From Flavobacterium sp. (GTDB lineage: Bacteria > Bacteroidota > Bacteroidia > Flavobacteriales > Flavobacteriaceae), in assembly GCF_025352015.1 (NCBI RefSeq), contig NZ_JANXUG010000046.1:1-33997 (forward strand): 33,997 nt of DNA, written 5' to 3'. The position numbers were made by a program, and so were the translations under genes. Below are positions 7,842 to 15,812 of this stretch, in pieces. The notes below the pieces were generated by a model, which was given only the letters and a program-made list of their open reading frames with translations, had not been told where the DNA came from and did not search any database. The first letter of the stretch is position 1. Each line of letters starts with the position of its first letter.

Positions 7842-8536
7842 TGAATATAAAACATTTTGGTGGTGTAATTTGCCATTTTCATCGCTTCGGCTCCAGGAAT
7901 CATCACGTTTTTTTGTTCGTTTAGTTTTATAGATCCTAAAAACGCGTTTACATCGATGCCAATATTAATAGCAGCAGTAGCTTTTTTATTCAAGTAAAAT
8001 TGCATCTTGCGCACCGAATAATAAGGATGACGGTAGCCGCCAATATGAAACTGAAATTCATTATTACGACTAGAGCAACTAGAGCTTTTCCCTTCAATTT
8101 TTGTATTGATATAACCACTCTGCCAAGCCCAATACATTCCTTTTATTGGGTCTAAATCGCTTTTCATTGCGCCAGCCGTATTGGTAAGACTGTCAATGCC
8201 AATGTTAAAACTAATCTTGGAAATTATTTTTTCACTTTTTTTAGTAATAAAAAATTGAAATGAGTTTGAATACTCAAAATCGAGTAGATGATAGCTGTCT
8301 TTTTGAGCAAATAATGAATTGTCGTCATACTCTATCTGAATGTTAGAGATATAAAATTTGAAGGTCTCAACCATCAAAGTATCATTACTTGCGGAAACAT
8401 ATTTTTTATGAAATTCGAGTGGAAGTTTATCAAATTCTGAATAAAAATTAACGGATAACGAATCTGTTTTACTTTGAGATTGAACCTGAAAGCACATCAT
8501 TAGCGAACTAATTATAACTAAAGTTGTTTTAGTCAT
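7838..8536 (-). CDS. MbnP-like copper-associated periplasmic protein
   Basis: A 232-residue protein with a signal peptide (ends near VQSQS, residue 21). Hallmarks of the MbnP family are present: FYISNIQI early on, the Trp pair in MYWAWQSGYINTKIEG (Trp136, Trp138), and FHIGGYRHPYYS with His164 and His170. In characterised MbnP the copper site includes a kynurenine made from a tryptophan by MbnH, and one of the Trp residues here is the natural candidate. The gene overlaps the preceding metal-sensor gene by eight bases and the following di-heme peroxidase gene by four, so tight co-expression is expected. Copper binding is inferred from the family and was not read directly from the sequence. Confidence 0.82.
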   Translation of the reverse strand: MTKTTLVIISSLMMCFQVQSQSKTDSLSVNFYSEFDKLPLEFHKKYVSASNDTLMVETFKFYISNIQIEYDDNSLFAQKDSYHLLDFEYSNSFQFFITKKSEKIISKISFNIGIDSLTNTAGAMKSDLDPIKGMYWAWQSGYINTKIEGKSSSCSSRNNEFQFHIGGYRHPYYSVRKMQFYLNKKATAAINIGIDVNAFLGSIKLNEQKNVMIPGAEAMKMANYTTKMFYIQ

Positions 8537-9005
8537 GTTTTGGTCTGAGTGGTTTTGGAGAAAATATTCTTCCTAGATCTTCAGTTAAATCGTTAAACTC
8601 ATCCATTTGGTCTTTGTGACACAACTTTTTGATGCTCTCAAAATGGTTGAAATGGGTTTCTTCAATTTGTTTTTGATAAGAATTCAGCAAATTGATTAAA
8701 CTGTCTTTGATTTTCACACTTACTTCAGTTTGGCTTAATTGAGCGTACAATTCGTTTTTGGTACTTCGAATGTTTTCATCGAGCTTTCTGATTTCCGCTT
8801 GATGCACGTGAATTATTTTATCATATTCTTTTTGCTGATTGGCATCAAAATGAAGTTTTTCGATAATAATTTCTTTCGGTGCAGGTCTGTCCTCATGTTG
8901 TGGTTTGTGATTAGCAGAACCATTCAAAAATAAAAAACCAAGTGTTCCCAAATTGATAAGCAATAATCCGATAACTGTAATCGTTAATAGTTTTGTCTTT
9001 TCCAT
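8529..9005 (-). CDS. Periplasmic heavy-metal sensor-like protein (CpxP/Spy/ZraP type)
   Basis: A 158-residue protein with one N-terminal membrane or signal segment (residues 5-27) followed by a hydrophilic, almost wholly helical region. It has the antiparallel-helix pattern of CpxP/Spy/ZraP proteins, which are periplasmic chaperones or metal-responsive adaptors. His residues (HKPQHEDRP, HVHQAEIRK, HFNHFESIKKLCHKDQ) could bind metal. It lies five bases downstream of a small membrane protein and an ECF sigma gene. That context suggests it senses envelope metal or stress for that regulatory pair. The classic LTxxQ motifs of Spy are not obvious, so assignment is at fold level. Confidence 0.68.
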   Translation of the reverse strand: MEKTKLLTITVIGLLLINLGTLGFLFLNGSANHKPQHEDRPAPKEIIIEKLHFDANQQKEYDKIIHVHQAEIRKLDENIRSTKNELYAQLSQTEVSVKIKDSLINLLNSYQKQIEETHFNHFESIKKLCHKDQMDEFNDLTEDLGRIFSPKPLRPKHD

Positions 9006-9010
9006 TATTA

Positions 9011-9280
9011 TTAATATAACTGGTTACTTTTATTGATAGTTAACTCTAAATAGGCCGCAGAGGAACTCATTTTTTCTTTGGATTTGAATGCTAAAATCAA
9101 AAAGTTGAGCATTGTTAAAACCGTAATTGATGCGGCAACTAGCCAAACTGTTTTTGGCGCAACTACAGTACTTTGTAAAATTATTTGTTGAATTTTTGAA
9201 AACAAATCTTCGCTTGGAGCAACTTTCGTCATTTCGATGGTGCTATTTAAAATGTTTTCTATTTTATTATTTTGTTCCAT
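9011..9280 (-). CDS. Small single-span membrane protein, candidate anti-sigma factor
   Basis: An 89-residue protein with a cytoplasmic N-terminus of about 40 residues (KIENILNSTIEMTKVAPSED), one transmembrane helix at about 46-64 (WLVAASITVLTMLNFLILAF), and a short outer tail. It follows the ECF sigma gene by 23 bases on the same strand. Its topology (cytoplasmic domain plus single span) is that of small anti-sigma factors. No ZAS zinc motif is seen, so this is inferred from topology and position alone. Confidence 0.6.
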   Translation of the reverse strand: MEQNNKIENILNSTIEMTKVAPSEDLFSKIQQIILQSTVVAPKTVWLVAASITVLTMLNFLILAFKSKEKMSSSAAYLELTINKSNQLY

Positions 9281-9303
9281 ACTATTTTAGACGAAAGTTA
9301 ATT

Positions 9304-9849
9304 TTATTTCTTGCGATTGATTTCAAGTTTTAAAACTAATTTTTCTCTCAAGGTATTTTTGGCTCTAAAAATCAACGATTCTACCGATGAAATACTCACT
9401 TGCATAATTTCGGCAATTTCAGGATTACTCATTCCATCTAGTTTAGAAAGTAAGAACGCAGTCTTTTGGTTTTCTATTAAAGTATTGATAACTTCAAATA
9501 AAATTTGAGCATCTTCCTTTTTTTCCATCATAATCCCCGGATGTTCAAACGATGAAATATTCAGATATTCCTTTTCATTCTGACTTTTTTTACCAAAAAT
9601 AAAAAAGCGTTTCTGACTATTCTTTTGTTTGATAAAATCCAAACATTGATTGATAGTAATGCGATAAATCCAAGTTTTAAAAGAAGATTTTTGATTGAAG
9701 TTATGCAACGAATGATACACTTTTACAAACACATCTTGGGTAATTTCTTCAGCATCTTCAAGGTTTTGTATATAATTCAACGCCACATTAAAAACGAGTA
9801 TTTTATACTCGTGATATAATTTTTCAAAGTGAAATTGATTTTCAAGCAT
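9304..9849 (-). CDS. ECF-type RNA polymerase sigma factor
   Basis: A 181-residue sigma-70 family factor of the extracytoplasmic-function group. Region 2 shows DAEEITQDVFVKVYHSL and FKTWIYRITINQCLDFIK. Region 4 (helix-turn-helix) shows KLDGMSNPEIAEIMQVSISS followed by SLIFRAKNTLREKL. No sigma-1.1 or region 3 is present, as expected for ECF. It is the first gene of the six-gene minus-strand operon, and ECF factors commonly activate their own operon. The DNA upstream (9850-9941) is a short A+T-rich divergent promoter region shared with fabG. The signal is probably a metal or envelope stress, judged from the downstream genes. Confidence 0.9.
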   Translation of the reverse strand: MLENQFHFEKLYHEYKILVFNVALNYIQNLEDAEEITQDVFVKVYHSLHNFNQKSSFKTWIYRITINQCLDFIKQKNSQKRFFIFGKKSQNEKEYLNISSFEHPGIMMEKKEDAQILFEVINTLIENQKTAFLLSKLDGMSNPEIAEIMQVSISSVESLIFRAKNTLREKLVLKLEINRKK

Positions 9850-9908
9850 CGTTTTCGGTAAATTAAAGGTTTAAATATAAATGATTTTTTACTAGATATA
9901 AATTATTC

Positions 9909-9916
9909 TATATTTG
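9909..9916 (+). promoter_or_regulatory. Candidate -7 element for fabG
   Basis: TATATTTG matches TAnnTTTG and lies 26 bases before the fabG start. No TTTG -33 box is evident at 19-21 bases upstream. The region is also the only promoter space for the divergent ECF sigma operon. Confidence 0.45.
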
Positions 9917-9941
9917 GGCTATCAAATTAAACTTTTGCAAA

Positions 9942-10688
9942 ATGAAATTATTAGAGGGAAAAGTAGCCATTATTACTGGGGCAAGTAGAGGAATAGGAAG
10001 CGGAATTGCCAAAGTTTTTGCGCAACACGGTGCAAACGTTGCGTTTACCTATAGTTCATCAGCCGAGAGCGCATTGCTATTAGAAAACGAATTATTGGCG
10101 ATAGGAATTAAAGCCAAAGGATATAAATCAAACGCAGCTGATTTTAGCGAAGCCCAAAAATTAGTTGACGATGTGTTGCTCGATTTTGGAACTGTTGACA
10201 TTCTAATTAACAATGCTGGAATCACCAAAGACAATCTTTTGATGCGCATGAGCGAAGAAGATTTTGATAAAGTAATAGAAATCAATTTGAAATCGGTTTT
10301 TAACATGACCAAAGCGGTGCAGAAAACCATGCTCAAAAACCGTAAAGGTTCTATCGTGAACATGAGCTCTGTGGTAGGTGTAAAAGGGAACGCTGGTCAA
10401 GCTAATTACGCTGCCTCAAAAGCAGGAATGATTGGATTTACTAAATCGGTAGCGCTAGAATTAGGCTCACGAAATATTCGTTGCAACGCCATCGCACCCG
10501 GATTTATTGAAACCGAAATGACGGCTAAACTAAATGAAGAAGTAGTACAAGGATGGAGAGATTCTATACCGTTAAGACGTGGCGGAACGCCCGAAGATGT
10601 TGCGAATGCTTGTTTGTTCTTTGCTTCGGATATGAGTGGCTATATTTCCGGACAAGTGCTGAACGTTTGCGGAGGAATGTTGACATAA
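9942..10688 (+). CDS. fabG: 3-oxoacyl-[acyl-carrier-protein] reductase FabG
   Basis: Short-chain dehydrogenase that reduces 3-oxoacyl-ACP with NADPH in fatty acid elongation. The 248 residues match FabG. Cofactor loop TGASRGIG (13-20), NNAGI (90-94), catalytic Ser143 in MSSVVGVKGN, Tyr156 and Lys160 in YAASKAG are all intact. The C-terminal IAPGFIETEMTAKL and GYISGQVLNVCGGM are typical FabG. The Flavobacterium context and full motif set make FabG much more likely than another SDR. It is divergent from the ECF sigma operon and is followed after 55 bases by an unrelated membrane protein. Confidence 0.93.
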   Translation: MKLLEGKVAIITGASRGIGSGIAKVFAQHGANVAFTYSSSAESALLLENELLAIGIKAKGYKSNAADFSEAQKLVDDVLLDFGTVDILINNAGITKDNLLMRMSEEDFDKVIEINLKSVFNMTKAVQKTMLKNRKGSIVNMSSVVGVKGNAGQANYAASKAGMIGFTKSVALELGSRNIRCNAIAPGFIETEMTAKLNEEVVQGWRDSIPLRRGGTPEDVANACLFFASDMSGYISGQVLNVCGGMLT

Positions 10689-10743
10689 TTAGGAATTAAA
10701 AATTACGAAATACGATTTAATTTAATAATCGAATACTTTATAA

Positions 10744-12771
10744 ATGAACACCACAACAATATTGTTACTACTCGCATCACTACTTATTGCTGTTGGTATT
10801 TCATTTTACCAATATTTATATAAAGTTAAAAGCAGGTCAAAAGTAATTTTGCTTTTGGCTTTTTTGCGTTTTATAGCTGTTTTTGGATTGTTATTATTGC
10901 TCATCAACCCAATTATATCCAGAAAGACAATCGAAACCATAAAAACGCCATTGCCTATTATTATTGATAATTCGGCGTCAATACTAAACTTAAAGGCTGA
11001 CAAAGAAGCCATTGCGGTATTTAACAAACTCAAAGATAATACAGCTTTGGCAGCTAAATTTGATGTACAGACGTATCAATTTGATGCTGATTTTTTGCCA
11101 TCAGATACTATTGATTTCAAAGGAAAACAAACCAATATTGACGTTGTTGCCAAGAATTTAAAAACCATTTATAAAAATCAACATTTCCCGACGGTATTAC
11201 TATCAGACGGAAATCAAACATCAGGAGAAGATTATGTTTTTGGATTTAATCCAGATAATAAAGTTTATCCAGTGGTTCTTGGCGACACCATAACTTATTT
11301 AGATTTAAGGATTGCACAGCTGAATGTTAATAAATATGCGTTTCATAAGAATAAATATCCTGTGGAAGTTTTTTTGAACTATTCGGGAACCAAAAGTATT
11401 AATACTACCTTTAAAATAGCGCAAGGCAATGTAGTTTTGAATGAGCAAACTATTTCTTTTTCTCCCAATAAAAAATCGGCTACTGTAACTGTTTTGTTGC
11501 CAGCGGATAAAGTAGGATTGCAAATTCTAAAAGCTTCGATCTCTTCTAAAGAACAAGAAAAAAATGTTTATAATAACACCAAAAACTTTGCTGTAGAAGT
11601 ACTTGACCAAAAAACAGAAATTGGATTGATTTCTTCGATGGCACATCCTGATTTGGGCGCTATCAAACGAAGCATTGAATCTAATGCGCAAAGAAAAGTA
11701 ACAATTCTAAAACCTAACCAAGTTAAGTTGTTGACAGATTACAATGTATTGATATTGTATCAGCCCAATGCTGCGTTCAAAGCTATTTTTGATCAAAATG
11801 CGACTGCCAAAATAAATACCTGGATTATTACTGGAAACGATACTGATTATACTTTTTTAAACCAAAATCAAAACAATTTCACCTTTAAAATGTCTGGGCA
11901 AAAAGAGGATTATTTAGGAAAGTTTAATAGTCAGTTTAATTTGTTTGCTCTAGATAATATAGGTTTTGATAAATTTCCGCCGTTGGAGAATCCTTTTGGA
12001 ACTATTACTGCTACTGGAAACATAAATACATTACTCTCCTCAACCATCCGAAATATTGACACAAATTTACCGTTACTAACTTTTTCAGAAAACCAGGGCA
12101 GAAGAACGGCTTATCTTTTTGGAGAAAATATTTGGAAGTGGCGCGCCGATAATTATGTAGCAAAGAAAAATTTTATTGATTTTGATTTATTTTTAGATAA
12201 AACCATTCAGTATTTAGCCTCCAATAATGCTCGAAAATCTTTAGTTGTTACACACGAACGTTTTTATAATTCGGGAGAAAACATTGAAATTACGGCACAA
12301 TATTTTAATAAAAATTATGAATTAGACGAAAAGGCACGTCTGACAATTACCGTTACCAATACAAAAACCAAGCAAGTTAAAAACTACGATTTACTCAAGT
12401 CTAGTACTTCCTTTCAAGCGAATCTAGATGGATTGGCACCAGGAAATTATTCGTTTACCGTTAAAGAATTGAATTCTAACTCTGTTTATAGCAGTAATTT
12501 TGAGGTATTAGATTTTGATATAGAAAAACAATTTGTAAACCCCGATTGGAACAAACTTAATCAATTGTCTATTCAAACTCATGGCAAAACTTTTCTTTCC
12601 AATCAAGTTGAAACTTTGATACAACAACTGTTGGCAGACGACAGTTATAAAGCGATACAAAAAACTTTAATCAAAAAATCGCCTTTAATTGATTGGATTT
12701 GGTTATTGGTTGTGATTGCAATTGCCCTTGCTAGTGAATGGTTTATTAGAAAATATAACGGACTGATATAG
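10744..12771 (+). CDS. VWA-like membrane protein (BatA-like architecture)
   Basis: A 675-residue protein with two N-terminal transmembrane helices (about 5-24 and 35-57), a large extracytoplasmic or cytoplasmic region, and a C-terminal helix (WIWLLVVIAIALASEWFI, about 650-667). Directly after the second helix comes PIIIDNSASI, with a DxSxS MIDAS motif at Asp75-Ser77-Ser79 and a later LLSDGNQTSG, as in von Willebrand A folds. The C-terminal half looks like Ig/beta-sandwich and amidotransferase-like segments. Such proteins are widespread in Bacteroidota and resemble BatA/BatB-type proteins, but no Bat partners or MoxR ATPase gene are adjacent. Function unknown. Confidence 0.75.
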   Translation: MNTTTILLLLASLLIAVGISFYQYLYKVKSRSKVILLLAFLRFIAVFGLLLLLINPIISRKTIETIKTPLPIIIDNSASILNLKADKEAIAVFNKLKDNTALAAKFDVQTYQFDADFLPSDTIDFKGKQTNIDVVAKNLKTIYKNQHFPTVLLSDGNQTSGEDYVFGFNPDNKVYPVVLGDTITYLDLRIAQLNVNKYAFHKNKYPVEVFLNYSGTKSINTTFKIAQGNVVLNEQTISFSPNKKSATVTVLLPADKVGLQILKASISSKEQEKNVYNNTKNFAVEVLDQKTEIGLISSMAHPDLGAIKRSIESNAQRKVTILKPNQVKLLTDYNVLILYQPNAAFKAIFDQNATAKINTWIITGNDTDYTFLNQNQNNFTFKMSGQKEDYLGKFNSQFNLFALDNIGFDKFPPLENPFGTITATGNINTLLSSTIRNIDTNLPLLTFSENQGRRTAYLFGENIWKWRADNYVAKKNFIDFDLFLDKTIQYLASNNARKSLVVTHERFYNSGENIEITAQYFNKNYELDEKARLTITVTNTKTKQVKNYDLLKSSTSFQANLDGLAPGNYSFTVKELNSNSVYSSNFEVLDFDIEKQFVNPDWNKLNQLSIQTHGKTFLSNQVETLIQQLLADDSYKAIQKTLIKKSPLIDWIWLLVVIAIALASEWFIRKYNGLI

Positions 12772-12775
12772 TTTC

Positions 12776-13192
12776 TTAAGTAGCTTTTTTTAAGGCTACC
12801 GTTCCACCCAAGTATGCCATTGGAATATAAGCCAAACTTACATCTACTAGGGTAAACCAAAGGGGAGAAGGAAGCATAACAATATTCATTATACCGCCTA
12901 CCAAAAAACAAATTCCTATTGCCAATGCCAATCTCATTTTACTAGTAGCAGCTATCTTTGCAGTAATAAATGCGCCTATGAATGTACCCAAGGTGTGCGC
13001 TAAAAATGGGAGTACATAATGTTTAGGTTCCATAAGATGCATTGCTGCTTTCAAACCTTCCATTGTTGTTAAGTTTGAACCGGCAGGTGGCGGAATAATA
13101 GCACCACTTATCATAATGATTACCATATTGAGCGTTCCACCAATGAACAGACCAAGAACAACGGCTAAAATATTTTTAAGTATTGGGTTCAT
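12776..13192 (-). CDS. Small four-helix membrane protein of unknown function
   Basis: A 138-residue integral membrane protein with about four predicted transmembrane helices (about 8-32, 60-80, 88-108, 112-133). Gly-rich helices (VVLGLFIGGTLNMVIIMISG, LGTFIGAFITAKIAA) are its main feature. Polar loops are short. It converges on the VWA-like gene with only four bases between the two stop codons. I do not recognise a functional family. Confidence 0.72.
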   Translation of the reverse strand: MNPILKNILAVVLGLFIGGTLNMVIIMISGAIIPPPAGSNLTTMEGLKAAMHLMEPKHYVLPFLAHTLGTFIGAFITAKIAATSKMRLALAIGICFLVGGIMNIVMLPSPLWFTLVDVSLAYIPMAYLGGTVALKKAT

Positions 13193-13626
13193 CCATATTA
13201 AATTTTAATTTTTAGATTGTAAGTAAAACAAAACTACTGTTTTTAATTTGCAAAAAGTAATTTGTTGTGAATTACGGATTGTTAGTTTTGAAAGTTGTGG
13301 TTGTGAAGAAATGTTGAATTAACAGTTATCGTGTCCAAAAAAGCTATTTAAAGTTTACTGACTTTGTATATAATTTTAAAAAAAGGAATTGGAAAAAATC
13401 TGGAGATTATTGCAGTTGATCCGGATTTATCCCAGTTTTCACATTGATTTAAAGGTTGTTTTGGTTGATTTGTCTAGAATTTATTATTGACACTGGCTAC
13501 AAATTCGCTTGAACGGAATCATCTAAATTTGGTATTTTGACAATTAAAATTTGATTAAAATAGAGCAATTACTTTGGGCATCATTTTAATTTTGATTTAC
13601 CTTTATAGACTTGAAAATTTATTGTA
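13193..13626. other. 434-base intergenic region before the two-component genes
   Basis: No gene or RNA recognised. It separates the divergently transcribed small membrane protein gene and the response regulator gene, so it should hold both promoters. TAAATTTG at 13524-13531 fits the -7 consensus on the + strand, about 95 bases before the response regulator. No strong hairpin terminator is seen. Confidence 0.4.
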
Positions 13627-14292
13627 ATGAAACACATTTTAATTGTTGAAGATGAAGAGGGAATAGTTCAGTTTTTAAAACAAGGTTTGGAAGAGGAAGG
13701 TTATCAAGTTTCGTCTGCAAATAATGGTTTGCAGGGTTTTGAACTTTTTAAAAACGGAAGATTTGATTTGGTTCTTTTAGACTGGATGTTACCAAAAATG
13801 ACTGGAATAGAAGTTTGCAAAAGTATCAGAGAAATTAATTCTAAAATTCCGATTATATTTTTAACGGCCAAAGATACGGTTCAGGAAACTGTAGAAGGTT
13901 TAAAAACGGGTGCTAATGATTACATCAAAAAACCTTTTAGTTTTGATGAATTAGTGGAACGTATCAAAGTACAGTTGCGAGATAAAAGCGAGCAAGAAAT
14001 TTTGACACTTGGTCCTATTGAAATTAATATACAAAAACATTCAGTTACCGTTGATAAGAATGACGTTTCGCTGACGCAAAAGGAATTTGACTTATTGTGT
14101 TATTTGGTAAAAAATAAAGGTAATGTTTGCTCTAGAACCCAAATAATTCAAGATGTTTGGGATATTCATTTTGAATATGACACAGGTGTTATTGATGTTT
14201 TTATGAACGCCATCAGAAAAAAATTAAATTTTAAAGTAGAAGAGGATTATATCAAAACCATTCGTGGTATAGGCTATATTGCCAACGATTAA
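13627..14292 (+). CDS. OmpR-family response regulator
   Basis: A 221-residue two-domain regulator. The receiver domain (1-118) has the acidic pair in IVEDEEG, the phospho-acceptor Asp52 in LVLLDWMLPKMTG, Thr in FLTAKD, and Lys in YIKKPFSF. The C-terminal winged helix (about 128-221) shows LTQKEFDLLCYLVKNKGNV and the final IRGIGYIA hallmark of OmpR/PhoB proteins. It is followed after eight bases by its presumed sensor kinase. Target genes are unknown. The amide-ligase gene set begins just downstream of the kinase, which makes it a candidate target only by position. Confidence 0.94.
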   Translation: MKHILIVEDEEGIVQFLKQGLEEEGYQVSSANNGLQGFELFKNGRFDLVLLDWMLPKMTGIEVCKSIREINSKIPIIFLTAKDTVQETVEGLKTGANDYIKKPFSFDELVERIKVQLRDKSEQEILTLGPIEINIQKHSVTVDKNDVSLTQKEFDLLCYLVKNKGNVCSRTQIIQDVWDIHFEYDTGVIDVFMNAIRKKLNFKVEEDYIKTIRGIGYIAND

Positions 14293-14300
14293 CTAAAGCA

Positions 14301-15683
14301 ATGCAACAACTTTCGTTTAAAAACAGAATTGCGTCTAATTACCTTATTTCTACAGCATTACTTATCTCTGTAGTGTTCTGCGTTATTTATGGCATCGTAC
14401 GATTTAGTGTGTATGTAAAAGTTAATAATGATATTAAAATTGAAGTTTCAAAACATTTAAAAGAAATAGAGGTCAAAGAAAATTGCGTACTTCTGATTCG
14501 AGAGAAACAGTGGAAGAAAATGCAATTTAATAAAGTAGATATTAGTCCAGCTTTTATACAATTTGTTGATGAATTGGGTGCAATGGTAAACAAATCTCCA
14601 AATCTTAAACAAAAAAAATTAAACTATTATCCACAAGCCATCAATAACATTTTGTTTGATGGAAAGCTAGAAAACACTTCTGTTAGACAGATACAAGTGC
14701 CTTTGTATCAGAACACAAAAATTATTGGTTATCTTATTGTAGCTGTGTCGTTAGAAGATTCAGCGATGGTATTACACAATCTTTTTATTATACTATTAGT
14801 GGCTTATCCCATGATATTGCTTGTGCTATTTCTTATTGCCCGATTTATAGCTGGACGAAGTATTAAACCCATTAGTGCTATCATCCAAACTTCGAATATT
14901 ATAACCCAAGATAATTTAAAATCTAGGATTCCGCTACCTCAAAACAAAGACGAATTGCACTTGTTATCCAAAACCATCAACAATTTATTAGATAGGGTAG
15001 AAAATGCCATTGAACGGGAAAAACAATTTACGTCAGATGCTTCACACGAACTACGAACGCCGCTGGCAGTGATTAAGGGAACTTTGGAAGTCTTGGTTCG
15101 AAAACCGAGAAATCAAGATGAATATAAAGAAAAAATTGATTTTTGTATTAATGAAGTAAACCGACTCAATCTTTTAGTGGATGAATTGCTTTTGTTGGCT
15201 CGTTTTGAAAATCAAAAACAATCTTTAAAAATAGAGAGAGTATCCATGAATGCTGTTTTTTTAGATATAATTTCAAGAAATTCGCCTTTAATCAACGAGA
15301 AGAAAATAAAGTGCGAAGTCCTATTTTCTAAAGATTTTTATATTAAAACAGATGCCTATTTATTTTTGATTATTGTGAATAATATAGTGACAAATGCGGT
15401 TAAATATTCAAAATCGAACGGAGTAATCACTTTTGATATTTCAGAAAACAACAACAAAATCTTTTGCATTATTTCTGATTGTGGTATTGGAATTGCAAGC
15501 GAAGATTTAGAAAAAATATTTGATCAATTTTATCGTTCAAAATCGAATGAACATCCCGAAATTAAAGGAACTGGTTTAGGATTATCTATTGTAAAACGAT
15601 TGTGTGTTTTACTCCAAATTAATCTAAAAATTGAAAGTAAAGAAAATCAAGGTACTACTGTTACACTTGGTTTTTCTAATTAA
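14301..15683 (+). CDS. Two-component sensor histidine kinase
   Basis: A 460-residue membrane sensor. Transmembrane helix 1 is at about 14-36, an extracytoplasmic sensor region follows to about 157, helix 2 is at about 160-182 (IILLVAYPMILLVLFLIARF), then a HAMP domain. The HisKA motif SDASHELRTPLAVIKG has phospho-acceptor His249. The HATPase domain has NNIVTNAVKYS (N box), SDCGIGIASED (G1), FDQFYRSKS (F box) and GTGLGLSIVK (G2), all intact. It is co-transcribed with the response regulator. The sensor region has no recognisable ligand domain, so the signal is unknown. Confidence 0.94.
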   Translation: MQQLSFKNRIASNYLISTALLISVVFCVIYGIVRFSVYVKVNNDIKIEVSKHLKEIEVKENCVLLIREKQWKKMQFNKVDISPAFIQFVDELGAMVNKSPNLKQKKLNYYPQAINNILFDGKLENTSVRQIQVPLYQNTKIIGYLIVAVSLEDSAMVLHNLFIILLVAYPMILLVLFLIARFIAGRSIKPISAIIQTSNIITQDNLKSRIPLPQNKDELHLLSKTINNLLDRVENAIEREKQFTSDASHELRTPLAVIKGTLEVLVRKPRNQDEYKEKIDFCINEVNRLNLLVDELLLLARFENQKQSLKIERVSMNAVFLDIISRNSPLINEKKIKCEVLFSKDFYIKTDAYLFLIIVNNIVTNAVKYSKSNGVITFDISENNNKIFCIISDCGIGIASEDLEKIFDQFYRSKSNEHPEIKGTGLGLSIVKRLCVLLQINLKIESKENQGTTVTLGFSN

Positions 15684-15755
15684 TTGTCTTTAAAAATACA
15701 AATTCATAAAAATATTTTCATTCCGTTCAATTATTCACATATTTTATAAAAAGAC

Positions 15756-15786
15756 TTTGTTATAAAAATCCAAAAAAGTATTTTTA
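15756..15786 (+). promoter_or_regulatory. Promoter of the esterase-peptidase-ligase operon
   Basis: TTTG at 15756-15759, 19 bases, then TATTTTTA at 15779-15786 fits the Bacteroidota promoter pattern TTTG-N19-TAnnTTTG except for the final base. It leaves a leader of about 20 bases before ATG 15813. This gives the plus-strand ligase operon its own start of transcription, separate from the two-component genes. Confidence 0.55.
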
Positions 15787-15812
15787 CGTTTCTATAAATT
15801 TAGAATTATATA

